Shown piece by piece: positions 1 to 7,145 of a DNA stretch of 64,000 nt (its first letter is position 1; each line of letters opens with the position of its first letter). The DNA comes from JBEVOS01 sp044226655 (GTDB lineage Bacteria; Pseudomonadota; Alphaproteobacteria; Caulobacterales; Aquidulcibacteraceae). The stretch spans positions 124,001-188,000 of the forward strand of contig JBGAGO010000003.1 in the NCBI GenBank assembly GCA_044226655.1, in the 5' to 3' direction. The notes under the pieces are model-generated. The model was not told the origin of the DNA. It ran no database searches and worked only from the letters and a program-made list of their open reading frames with translations. A program made the position numbers and the translations under genes.

Positions 1-61
1 GGGCAGCAAGGCGTAGCCCGCCTCGGCGGCTGCTTCCGCGCGCTTACGCGGGAGGCCGCCA

Positions 62-1456
62 ATGACGATGGACGAAGACGCGCCCGCGCCCGCCGCCGAG
101 CCCGTTCATGTCAGCCCCAGCGAGGACGCGAATTTTCTCGCGCGCGTGATCGGCGCGGCGGGAGACCGCGACGGTCCGCTGCTGCGCCGGCTCCTGAAAC
201 ATCTCGATCCCGCCGATCTGGCCGACGTCATCGAGCATCTGCCCAGCGAAGCCACGCGCCATGTGATTCAGCTCATCGGCGCGGAATTGCCGGCCGAGAT
301 GCTGGCCGAGCTGTCATGGGAAACCCGCGAAGAAATCCTGCCGCTGCTGCCGACGGAATATGTCGGCCGCGCGCTCGGGCAATTGGATACGGACGATGCG
401 GCCGCGGTCGCCGCCGACGTCGATGAGAAGAAGCTCGGCGCGGTTCTGGCCGCCGCGCCCGAGGATGTGCGCCTCGCGGTCGAAGAAGCGCTCTCCTTCG
501 ATGAGGAGACCGCCGGGCGCTTGATGCAGCGCGAATACGTCGCCGCCCCCGAGGGCGCGACGGTGGGGGAGGTGATCGACCGGCTGCGCGCCGACACGGC
601 CGAGCTGCCCGACATTTTCTTCGAGGTGTATGTGGTCGACGCCACCATGCGCCCGATCGGCGCGGCGGGGGTGTCGACGCTGCTGCGTCATGGCCGCGAT
701 GCCAAGATTTCCGAGATCATGAAGCCGATCCGCTTCCTGGTGCGCGGCGAGATGGACCAGGAAGACGTGGCGCAGGCGTTCGTCAAATATCACCTGGCCT
801 CCGCGCCGGTGATCGATGAAAGCGGGCGGCTCACCGGGATGGTGACCGTCGATGACATCGTCGACGTGCTGCAGGAGGAAGGCGAAGAGGACATGCTCAA
901 GCTCGCCGGCGTCAACGAGGCGAGCCAGACCGACACCGTGTTCCGCTCCGTGCGCGCGCGCGCGCCGTGGCTGGTGGTCAATCTCGTGACCGCGATCATC
1001 GCCTCCAGCGTGATCGCGCAATTCTCCGCGGAGATTCAGTCCATCGTCGCGCTCGCGGTGCTGATGCCTATCGTCGCGTCCATGGGCGGCAATGCGGGCA
1101 CGCAGACGCTGGCCGTGGCTGTGCGCGCCATGGCTTCGCGCGAATTGTCGACGACCAGCGCGGCGCGCTACGTGCTGCGCGAATCGGTGACGGGCATCGC
1201 CAATGGCCTCTTGTTCGCGGGCGTGCTCGCTGCGGTGGCGGGCGTGTGGTTTCATTCGGCCGGCATTGCGCTGGCGATCGGCCTGGCGGTCATCGTCAAT
1301 CTGACGGCCGCGGGCATGGCGGGCATTCTGGTGCCGCTGGGCCTGCGCCGCATGGGCGCGGACCCGGCGGTCTCCTCCGGCGCGCTCGTCACCTTCGTGA
1401 CCGATTGCGTGGGCTTCCTCGCTTTCCTGGGCTTCGCGACGCTGATCCTGCTCTAA
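62..1456 (+). CDS. mgtE: Magnesium transporter MgtE
   Basis: This 464-residue protein is a Mg2+ (possibly Co2+) channel-type transporter of the inner membrane. The N-terminal acidic helical MgtE_N domain covers about residues 30-135. A CBS-domain pair follows at about 145-265 and acts as the cytosolic Mg2+ sensor in this family. Five membrane helices occupy about 285-464. The pore signature with the GGNAGTQT motif is present after the first membrane helix. The length is normal for the family. The ATG at 62 is preceded by a GGGAGG ribosome site at 50-55. The frame is closed by TAA and followed 56 bases later by a separate GTG-started gene. Confidence 0.95.
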   Translation: MTMDEDAPAPAAEPVHVSPSEDANFLARVIGAAGDRDGPLLRRLLKHLDPADLADVIEHLPSEATRHVIQLIGAELPAEMLAELSWETREEILPLLPTEYVGRALGQLDTDDAAAVAADVDEKKLGAVLAAAPEDVRLAVEEALSFDEETAGRLMQREYVAAPEGATVGEVIDRLRADTAELPDIFFEVYVVDATMRPIGAAGVSTLLRHGRDAKISEIMKPIRFLVRGEMDQEDVAQAFVKYHLASAPVIDESGRLTGMVTVDDIVDVLQEEGEEDMLKLAGVNEASQTDTVFRSVRARAPWLVVNLVTAIIASSVIAQFSAEIQSIVALAVLMPIVASMGGNAGTQTLAVAVRAMASRELSTTSAARYVLRESVTGIANGLLFAGVLAAVAGVWFHSAGIALAIGLAVIVNLTAAGMAGILVPLGLRRMGADPAVSSGALVTFVTDCVGFLAFLGFATLILL

Positions 1457-1512
1457 GTCTTGACTTGTCGCGGAGGCACGCGGCCATCCTCGCTTCATAA
1501 GAGGAGGCGCGC

Positions 1513-2655
1513 GTGGCCAAGCCGTTCACCGTCAACATTCCGCAAGCCAAGCTGGATGCGATCGCCGCGCGCGTGCGCGCTTATCCATGGTTTCCCGCGC
1601 CCACGGGCGAGGCGTGGGAATACGGCTCCAACACGGCTTATCTGAAAGAGCTCTGCGCCTATTGGCTGAACGGCTATGATTGGCGCGCGCAAGAGAAGAC
1701 GCTGAACGCGCATCCGCAATTCATCGCCGAGATCGATGGGCTCGACGTGCATTTCGTGCATGTGCGCGGCGAAGGCGATGCGGCCAAGCGGCCGCTCATT
1801 CTGACGCATGGCTGGCCGGGCTCGCACTATGAATTCTGGCAATCCATTCCGCGTCTGGCGTTTCCATCGCAGCATGGCGGGGATGCGAAGGACGCGTTCG
1901 ACGTGATCGTCCCTTCGCTGCCGGGCTATGCGTTTTCCGGGCGGCCGAAGAAGCCTTTGGGACAGCGGGCGACGGCCAAGCTCTTCAACGCGCTGATGAC
2001 CAAGGAGCTCGGCTACACGAAATACGTGGCGCAGGGCGGCGATTGGGGCTCGCTGGTCACCAGCTTCCTAGCGCTCGATCACGAAGCCTGCGCCGCCGCG
2101 CACATCAACATGCTGGCGTTCCGCCCCAGCGATCCAGCGCCGAAAACGGAAGAGGAAGGCCGCTGGGCGATGGCGCAGGCCGCCGCCTTTCAGCGCGAAG
2201 GCGCCTATTTTCAGGAACACACCACCAAGCCGCAAACGCTTGCGCATGCGCTGATGGATTCGCCGGTGGGCGTCGCGTCCTGGATTCTCGAAAAGTTCAA
2301 CGGCTGGTCCGACATCACAAAGGGGCTTGAGCGCGTCTATTCAAAGGATCAGCTGCTCACCAATATCATGCTCTATCTGGTGACGGATTCGATCGCGACC
2401 AGCATCTGGTACTATCGCGCGCGGCTGGAGGAGGGCGCGGCGCTCGCGCCCGGTCAGCGCGTCGAGAAGCCGACGGGCGTGGCGAATTTCGCCGGCGAGG
2501 CCGTCTTCACCATGGCGCCGCGCTCCTATGTCGAGCGCGTCTACAATGTCGTGCATTGGAACGATTTCGCCGAGGGCGGCCATTTCGCGGCGATGGAGCG
2601 GTCTCAGGATTTCGTCGCCGATGTCCGCGCCTTCGCGCGCACGATCGGCTACTAA
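1513..2655 (+). CDS. Epoxide hydrolase, alpha/beta-hydrolase fold with EHN domain
   Basis: This 380-residue enzyme resembles microsomal-type epoxide hydrolases, which open epoxides to diols. An N-terminal EHN segment (about 1-105) precedes the alpha/beta-hydrolase core. The oxyanion-hole motif HGWPGS is at 99-104. The nucleophile Asp177 sits in GGDWG, and the base His357 sits in GGHFAAME near the C-terminus. The start is GTG at 1513, directed by GAGGAGG at 1501-1507. The stop overlaps by 4 bases the stop of the convergent membrane-protein gene. No signal peptide is visible, so it is probably cytosolic. The physiological substrate cannot be told from the sequence. Confidence 0.9.
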   Translation: MAKPFTVNIPQAKLDAIAARVRAYPWFPAPTGEAWEYGSNTAYLKELCAYWLNGYDWRAQEKTLNAHPQFIAEIDGLDVHFVHVRGEGDAAKRPLILTHGWPGSHYEFWQSIPRLAFPSQHGGDAKDAFDVIVPSLPGYAFSGRPKKPLGQRATAKLFNALMTKELGYTKYVAQGGDWGSLVTSFLALDHEACAAAHINMLAFRPSDPAPKTEEEGRWAMAQAAAFQREGAYFQEHTTKPQTLAHALMDSPVGVASWILEKFNGWSDITKGLERVYSKDQLLTNIMLYLVTDSIATSIWYYRARLEEGAALAPGQRVEKPTGVANFAGEAVFTMAPRSYVERVYNVVHWNDFAEGGHFAAMERSQDFVADVRAFARTIGY

Positions 2656-3317
2656 GCCGCCGCGGCGAGAGGCGATGTGGCGGGACGCTTCTGCGCCAGC
2701 TGCGTGATGGCGAGCGCGAGATAGAAGATCGTCAGCGCCGCGATGCCGAGCCCGACGATGCGGCCAAGGCCGCCCGCGCCCATCGTCACCGCCGCGCTCA
2801 CACCGGCGAGCAGCAGGCCGAATACGAAGAGAGGCAAGGTGAGGATGCGCGGGCCGATGGCGGCGCGCGACGGCCATGCGATCAAAATCGCGCTCACGCC
2901 ATAAGCGAAGGAGGCGCCGGCGATCAGCGCATCGAACAGCGGCTTGACGATGAAGAACGCATCGCTCTGCGCCGAGGCGCGCAGGCCAAAGCCCACCAGC
3001 CAGTCGACGAAGGTGAAGATGAGCGCGCACGCGCCCAGCCAATAAAAGCCGTGGGCGATGCGCGCGTCCTTCGACGCGGCGGCCAGCGCGAAGGCGCCGA
3101 TGGTGACGATCGGATCGGTCAGCACGCCCAATATGCCGGCGATGCGCATGGCGCCCGTATCGCCGAGCGCGGCGGCGCGGGCCGCTTCGAGATTGACCGT
3201 CATATCGGGCCCGACGGCGAGATCGGGCGCGAGCGCGTAGCACAGGCACACGCCGATCACGCCCGCCGCGCCAAGCGCGACATGCGTCCATCCCCAAACA
3301 TGCGTGGCGTCCTTCAT
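2652..3317 (-). CDS. Multi-spanning membrane protein of unknown function, divergent from PadR regulator
   Basis: The 221-residue protein has about six hydrophobic segments and an Ala-rich composition. I do not recognise a named family. The frame could extend upstream, but the ATG at 3317 is preferred: the protein then begins MKDATHVWGW and the regulatory palindrome at 3355-3372 stays outside the gene. It lies head-to-head with a PadR regulator, the usual arrangement in which the regulator controls its neighbour, so it may be a transporter or stress-related membrane protein. Function is unknown. Confidence 0.75.
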   Translation of the reverse strand: MKDATHVWGWTHVALGAAGVIGVCLCYALAPDLAVGPDMTVNLEAARAAALGDTGAMRIAGILGVLTDPIVTIGAFALAAASKDARIAHGFYWLGACALIFTFVDWLVGFGLRASAQSDAFFIVKPLFDALIAGASFAYGVSAILIAWPSRAAIGPRILTLPLFVFGLLLAGVSAAVTMGAGGLGRIVGLGIAALTIFYLALAITQLAQKRPATSPLAAAA

Positions 3318-3354
3318 GGGGCGCTCCCGTATTGGATCGATGGTAAAGAGGCTA

Positions 3355-3372
3355 TATGCAAAAAATTGCATA
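3355..3372. promoter_or_regulatory. Candidate PadR/AphA-type operator, TATGCA-N6-TGCATA
   Basis: A perfect inverted repeat with 6-base arms (3355-3360 and 3367-3372) around an AT-only spacer lies in the 108-base gap between the divergent membrane gene and the PadR gene. It stands out in a GC-rich region. It fits the published AphA recognition pattern TATGCA-N6-TNCNNA, and AphA has the same PadR/Vir_act architecture as the neighbouring regulator. Autoregulation and control of the divergent gene are inferred. Confidence 0.6.
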
Positions 3373-3425
3373 GACAAGGCGTCCGCCGTTGACAGGCGCG
3401 TGAGCTTTGCGGCCCAACTCGGCCC

Positions 3426-3971
3426 ATGGCGCTGGCGCATGCGATTTTGACGACGCTGCTCGATGAGCGGCTGACGGGCTATGACCTCGCCAAATTGTTC
3501 GACAGCGGCATGGGCTTTTTCTGGCGCGCCAGCCATCAGCAGATCTATCAGGAACTATTCCGACTCGCCGGCGAGGGTCTGGTGCGCGGCGAGGTGATCG
3601 AACAGGCCGACCGGCCCAACCGCATTCCCTACGCGATCACGGCAAAGGGGCGGAAACATCTGTTGGCCTGGGCCGCGGGCGCCAGCGCGCCGGCGGCGAT
3701 CAAGGACGACCTGCTCGTGAAATGCCACGCGCTCGGCCTGCTCAAGGCGGAAGATCTGCGCGCGCAAATTCTGGAGCGCCGCGGCCATCACGTTGCGCAG
3801 CTCGCGCTCTATGAACGTATGAAGGCCAAGCTGTTTCCCAAGCCTGCGGCGCTTAAGGATAAGAAGCTCGGCCAATACATCTCGCTCTGCGCCGGCATTC
3901 GCTATGAAAAAGGCTGGCTCGATTGGGCCGATGAGGCCGCAGGGCTGCTGGCCAAGGCGCCATCGTCGTAA
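3426..3971 (+). CDS. PadR/AphA-family transcriptional regulator
   Basis: The 181-residue protein has an N-terminal PadR winged helix (about 1-80) with the typical start ILTTLLDERLTGYDLAK. A C-terminal helical dimerisation domain of the Vir_act_alpha_C type (about 90-175) follows. Such proteins are usually repressors that respond to phenolics or other ligands; AphA is a related activator. The gene is divergent from a membrane protein, with a matching operator candidate between them. The ATG at 3426 is the first in frame and gives a full-length N-terminal helix. The ligand is unknown. Confidence 0.88.
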   Translation: MALAHAILTTLLDERLTGYDLAKLFDSGMGFFWRASHQQIYQELFRLAGEGLVRGEVIEQADRPNRIPYAITAKGRKHLLAWAAGASAPAAIKDDLLVKCHALGLLKAEDLRAQILERRGHHVAQLALYERMKAKLFPKPAALKDKKLGQYISLCAGIRYEKGWLDWADEAAGLLAKAPSS

Positions 3972-4096
3972 ACGCCGCATCAACCGTATCGCCCGCCGCG
4001 CGAGCGCGCGGCACGAAGCATGCGTTCCAGGAGATCGCGGCGCCGGCCACCGTCTCGAAACGGGAACGGCGCCCCAGGATTTCAGGAGCCAGGGGA

Positions 4097-5068
4097 ATGC
4101 GGACCCATTCGATTTCGGAAGCCGGTCTTGATCTCATCAAGACGTTTGAAGGCTTCCGCGCCCAACCGATCGCGCTGGAAGGGCGCGGCTGGGTCGTGGG
4201 CTATAGCCATGTGCGCATCGCCGAAGCGGGCGCGCCGATGAGCGAAACCGAGGCCGCGGAGCTGTTGAAGCTCGATCTCGCGCCCGTCGAGCGTTTCGTG
4301 AATTCGGTGGTCACCGCGACGATCACCCAATCTCAATTCGATGCGCTGGCATCGTTCTGCTTCTCCGTTGGCCAGACGGCGTTCGAGAAGAGCGATGTGC
4401 TGCGCAAGGTGAACGCCGGCCAGATCGTGCCGGCTGCGTGCGCGATGGATGCGTGGCGCAAGAGCTCGGTGTCGGGCGAAAGCGAAATTTTCGAAGTGCT
4501 GATCCGCCGCCGCGCCGCTGAGAAGGCGCTGTTCCTGCGCGATCCGCCGGCGTTGGGCGCGCCTTCGGTGTTCATGCGCGCCGAACAGGATCACGCCGCC
4601 TCGATCCTCGGCGCCCCGCTGGCCTATGGCGAACAGCCCGAAGTGGGCGCGGCCCCGAAGCCGAAGGTGCAGGTCGCGCCGCAGCCGGCGCAGCGCCTGA
4701 CCGAGATTCTCAAATCCGAACCCGCCACCACGCTCGTGCTGACGCATATCGTGACCGGCGATGAAAACGATGGCGAGCTCACGACCGCCAATCATCGCCC
4801 GGTGGCGCGCAAGATCGAAGCGGGCTTCGAGCCGGTGATGGTGACGGCGAAGAAGACGCTGTTCGGCAAGCCGGCGGAAACCATCGGCCTGATGGCGCTG
4901 TTGACGTTCGGCCTCGCCCTCACGACGCTTTCGATGCTCTCCATGTTCGGCGGCGCGAACCATGAAGGCGACGTGCTGAACGGGTTGGTGCTCGCGGGCC
5001 CCGGCGTCATCGCCAGCGTCGCGGCGGCCTACGGCCTTTGGCGCGGCCCGGTGGTGCGCCCGGCCTGA
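4097..5068 (+). CDS. spmX: SpmX-like polar muramidase-domain scaffold protein
   Basis: The 323-residue protein has three parts: a phage-lysozyme (GH24) domain (1-150), a Pro/acid-rich linker (150-255), and two C-terminal membrane helices (about 262-284 and 294-314). This is the architecture of Caulobacter SpmX, which marks the stalked pole and recruits and activates DivJ. Catalytic Glu18 is kept (TFEGF). The GH24 Asp position appears to be Leu27 or Glu28, and the Thr of the TIGYGH motif is Val (VVGYSH). This suggests a scaffold rather than an active lysozyme. AGGAGCC precedes the ATG, and a strong terminator follows. The endolysin alternative is unlikely given the two C-terminal helices and lack of phage genes. 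Confidence 0.8.
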   Translation: MRTHSISEAGLDLIKTFEGFRAQPIALEGRGWVVGYSHVRIAEAGAPMSETEAAELLKLDLAPVERFVNSVVTATITQSQFDALASFCFSVGQTAFEKSDVLRKVNAGQIVPAACAMDAWRKSSVSGESEIFEVLIRRRAAEKALFLRDPPALGAPSVFMRAEQDHAASILGAPLAYGEQPEVGAAPKPKVQVAPQPAQRLTEILKSEPATTLVLTHIVTGDENDGELTTANHRPVARKIEAGFEPVMVTAKKTLFGKPAETIGLMALLTFGLALTTLSMLSMFGGANHEGDVLNGLVLAGPGVIASVAAAYGLWRGPVVRPA

Positions 5069-5095
5069 CACTTTTCATTTCACGCTGAGTCCTTA

Positions 5096-5123
5096 GGGCG
5101 GCCGCTGGCCGCCCTTCTTTTTT
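5096..5123 (+). terminator. Rho-independent terminator after spmX
   Basis: An 8-bp perfect GC stem (5096-5103 with 5107-5114) and a 3-base loop are followed by the T-rich run TTCTTTTTT. It lies 28 bases after the spmX stop. Confidence 0.9.
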
Positions 5124-5228
5124 GAGAATTTCGGCGTGACCGCGGTCACGGCGCGGAACGCGCGCTGCGGTTTAGCGTTCTTGGCTGAAATGCGGCGCGT
5201 GCGCCGCGCAAACGCCCAGGACCACGAT

Positions 5229-5714
5229 ATGCCCTATGATGCGACGCGCGCCGGCGCCTTTACGATCCGCGCGCAGAAAGATGAAGCCGGCTTCGATAGC
5301 GGCGGCCGGCTCGGCATGCTGATCGGCGCGATGGCGTTTGGAGTCGTCGGTGGCGCAGCGGCTGTGATCGGGCTGGGCTATATGCCCGCGCTCGCCGTCA
5401 ATGCTGGCATCGCGGTCGTATGCGCGGCGGCGGCCTATTGTGCGGGCGTCTCGTTCCTCGAGGCCTATGCGCGTGGGCGGGCGCTGTCTGGGACCTTGCT
5501 CGGCTTGAACGTGCTGGCGCTGGTCGCGCTGCCGATCGTGCTGCAGATCGCGCCGGCGCAGGCTTTGTGGGCGACTTTGGCGGCCTATGTCACGATCGTC
5601 TTGTTCGCGGCCACGATGCGCGCCTCCGACGGCGCCGTGCTGCGCCTGGCGGCGCATGGCGCGCTGCTGGCGTTCGCAACGAGCTATCAGGCGCTGTTTT
5701 CGCTCATGGCCTGA
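5229..5714 (+). CDS. Small four/five-helix membrane protein, hypothetical
   Basis: The frame could open at 5136, but the ATG at 5229 (protein begins MPYDATRAGAF, 161 residues) fits better because the upstream part is Arg-rich and unlike a protein N-terminus. After a soluble segment of about 30 residues there are four or five hydrophobic stretches rich in Ala, Val and Leu, so it is an integral inner-membrane protein. No catalytic motif is visible and I cannot assign a family. A long hairpin at 5745-5775 may end its transcript. Confidence 0.65.
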   Translation: MPYDATRAGAFTIRAQKDEAGFDSGGRLGMLIGAMAFGVVGGAAAVIGLGYMPALAVNAGIAVVCAAAAYCAGVSFLEAYARGRALSGTLLGLNVLALVALPIVLQIAPAQALWATLAAYVTIVLFAATMRASDGAVLRLAAHGALLAFATSYQALFSLMA

Positions 5715-5744
5715 CGGCCGACGCGCCCAAACCTGAAAACGACG

Positions 5745-5775
5745 AAGGGCCGCCCAGCCAAGCCGGGCGGCCCTT
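5745..5775. terminator. Bidirectional or leftward terminator hairpin
   Basis: An 11-bp stem (5745-5755 with 5765-5775) encloses a 9-base loop. On the plus strand the following bases are only weakly T-rich. On the minus strand the stem is followed by TTCGTCGTTTT, a better terminator tail. It could end the plus-strand gene that stops at 5714 and also a short leftward transcript from about 5900. Confidence 0.65.
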
Positions 5776-5814
5776 CCATTGTCGAACCGCGAGGCGGTCA
5801 ACCAGCGATTACGC

Positions 5815-5842
5815 CGCCTTAGGCAAAAGCCTTAAGGAGGCG
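5815..5842. other. Hairpin overlapping the end of a tiny leftward frame
   Basis: Inner stem AGGC/GCCT (5821-5824 with 5829-5832) has a 4-base A loop. An imperfect outer stem CGCC/GGCG (5815-5818 with 5839-5842) extends it, with TT/AA pairing and a bulge between. It overlaps the last codons of the 21-residue frame at 5819-5884. Together with the strong ribosome site and downstream terminator, it makes this 160-base stretch look like a short structured RNA unit. Confidence 0.45.
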
Positions 5843-5884
5843 ACCGATCTCTGTGACATACCCCTCTGGGAGACAATGAGACAC
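5819..5884 (-). CDS. Possible 21-residue peptide with near-perfect Shine-Dalgarno site
   Basis: On the minus strand, AAAGGAGGTGACC ends 1 base before a GTG codon at 5884, and the AGGAGG core is about 6 bases from it. A frame of 21 codons ending in TAA follows; the peptide ends in EIGRLLKAFA. This is one of the strongest ribosome sites in the window. No gene follows closely on the same strand, so a leader peptide in the classical sense has no obvious target. It may be a small protein gene, a small RNA, or chance. I do not recognise the peptide. Confidence 0.35.
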   Translation of the reverse strand: MSHCLPEGYVTEIGRLLKAFA

Positions 5885-5964
5885 TGGTCACCTCCTTTCT
5901 AGAAAACACCGAGGGCTTGAATGTAAGCGCCTCGCCGGGATTCTAAAAGCCTTATTGCTAACGG

Positions 5965-5984
5965 CCGCTGAAGAAGCTCAGCGG
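5965..5984 (-). terminator. Terminator-like hairpin at the 3' end of the lipoprotein pair
   Basis: A 7-bp stem (5965-5971 with 5978-5984) and 6-base loop overlap the stop codon of the leftward lipoprotein gene. It is followed on the minus strand by a moderately T-rich stretch ending in CTTTT at about 5943-5947. The tail is too distant to be a classical intrinsic terminator, so this is tentative. Confidence 0.4.
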
Positions 5985-6565
5985 GCGGCTTCCGGGCGAT
6001 GGAAGCCGAGCTTCTGGACCACGCCATGGGGCGCGTCATAGCCGACGCAAGCCGCGATCTCGGGTCCCGTCGGGTAGCAGAACAACGGCCATTTGGCCGC
6101 GCGCGCGGCCTCATAAGTGTCGCGGCCGACCGTGGGCAGGAAGATCGCCGCCGGGGCCGGCGCGTCGGGCGCCCAAGCGGGGAGCGCTTCGGCGGTGGCG
6201 CCGGGGCCCTGATTGGTCAGCCAGGCGGCGAGATCGCGCGTCATGGTTTCATCATCGGCGTTGGGGTTGAAGGCGAGCGCGTTGCCCAAGAGCACCGTTC
6301 CATCGGCGTAGAGCGCCTGGCCTTGCGCGTCGCGGATGACGATAAGCGCGGCGGCCTTGCCGCAGGTCGGCCCGTGCAAGGTCGCTTCGATCGACAGATG
6401 CGCGCGGCCCGGCGTCCAATTGCTTTGCGCAGTGATGGCGCAGCCTTCCGCGACGATGGCGCCGCCGGGCGATAGCACCGGCGTGGAGGGCGCCTCGGCC
6501 GGCGGGCCGGAGGCGGGCTGCGAACAGGCCGCCAGCGCGACGAGCGAAATCATGATGGCGCGCAT
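5978..6565 (-). CDS. Predicted lipoprotein, paralogue of its upstream neighbour
   Basis: The 195-residue protein starts with a short signal peptide ending in the lipobox LAAC (acylated Cys14), followed by a Pro/Ala-rich tether. The mature part shares a pattern with the adjacent upstream lipoprotein: a GPxC segment, a strand of the type ALIVIRDAQGQALYADG, a Trp/Leu-rich middle and a late Cys pair. It starts 3 bases after the upstream gene ends, so the two form an operon. No known enzymatic motif is seen. It probably sits on the periplasmic face of a membrane. Confidence 0.75.
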   Translation of the reverse strand: MRAIMISLVALAACSQPASGPPAEAPSTPVLSPGGAIVAEGCAITAQSNWTPGRAHLSIEATLHGPTCGKAAALIVIRDAQGQALYADGTVLLGNALAFNPNADDETMTRDLAAWLTNQGPGATAEALPAWAPDAPAPAAIFLPTVGRDTYEAARAAKWPLFCYPTGPEIAACVGYDAPHGVVQKLGFHRPEAAR

Positions 6566-6568
6566 GTC

Positions 6569-7105
6569 TTACTCCTGCGGCGGCGTGGGGATATCGCGGT
6601 CCAGGAACAAACTGGCGGCCGCGGCGGCTGGTTCGTAGTAGATACAGGTCTCGTGCGCGACCGCGGAGAGATGACAGGCGAGCGGCAGCTCGCGCGCGCG
6701 CAGGAATTCGTAGAGGTCGCGATCGAGCGTGGTGGAAACGCCCGGTGGGCTCACCGCGCGGGCGGGCCAGGCCGGCGCATCCGCCGTGGTCGTCACGTGC
6801 AGCACGGCCCAGCGCGTAAGAAACTGATCGGCGGTCTCGGCGCTGGGGCCATCGGCGCGCGTTTCGAAGAGATTGCCGAAGGTGGGATGAAGCGGCGCCG
6901 TCCAGGCGTAAAGCGGGCGGCCGTCTTCGGTGGTGATGGTCAGCACGCCGATGGCTTTGTCGCAGCTCGGACCGAGCGTGCGCACGATGACGGAATCTTC
7001 TGCGCTGGCGAAGCTCAGCGGCGCGACCGCGTTGCGGTCGCAGGTGACGGGCGCGCGCGCGCATGCGGCGAGGGCGAGCAGCGTGGCGAGAAGCAAAGCG
7101 CGCAT
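6569..7105 (-). CDS. Predicted lipoprotein, first of a tandem paralogous pair
   Basis: The 178-residue protein has a signal peptide with lipobox LAAC (Cys15). The ATG at 7105 is chosen because it gives a clean signal peptide; an in-frame extension to 7243 would overlap the neighbouring phospholipase gene. The mature region includes GPSCDKAIGVLTITTEDG, which aligns with the same region of the downstream lipoprotein, so the pair looks like a tandem duplication that has diverged strongly. Several Cys residues could form disulfides in the periplasm. Function is unknown. Confidence 0.72.
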   Translation of the reverse strand: MRALLLATLLALAACARAPVTCDRNAVAPLSFASAEDSVIVRTLGPSCDKAIGVLTITTEDGRPLYAWTAPLHPTFGNLFETRADGPSAETADQFLTRWAVLHVTTTADAPAWPARAVSPPGVSTTLDRDLYEFLRARELPLACHLSAVAHETCIYYEPAAAAASLFLDRDIPTPPQE

Positions 7106-7145
7106 GGCGCGTTCATGGCACAGACGCGCGCGCGGCGCGACGCGG

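Noticed and set aside
1..61. Possible 3' end of an upstream gene (frame ending TAG at 14-16)
   Set aside because: Only five codons are visible, too few to support a gene call.
314..1498. Long minus-strand frame opposite mgtE
   Set aside because: It is His/Arg/Asp-rich with no domain pattern, the usual shadow of a GC-rich gene; mgtE on the plus strand is fully supported.
4097..5068. Prophage remnant, suggested by the lysozyme domain
   Set aside because: No holin, tail, integrase or attachment sites nearby, and the two C-terminal membrane helices fit SpmX instead.
5888..5903. 16S rRNA 3' end
   Set aside because: The 16-base match to the 16S tail is striking, but the upstream sequence has no similarity to helix 45 or the rest of 16S. 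It is better explained as a Shine-Dalgarno site on the other strand.
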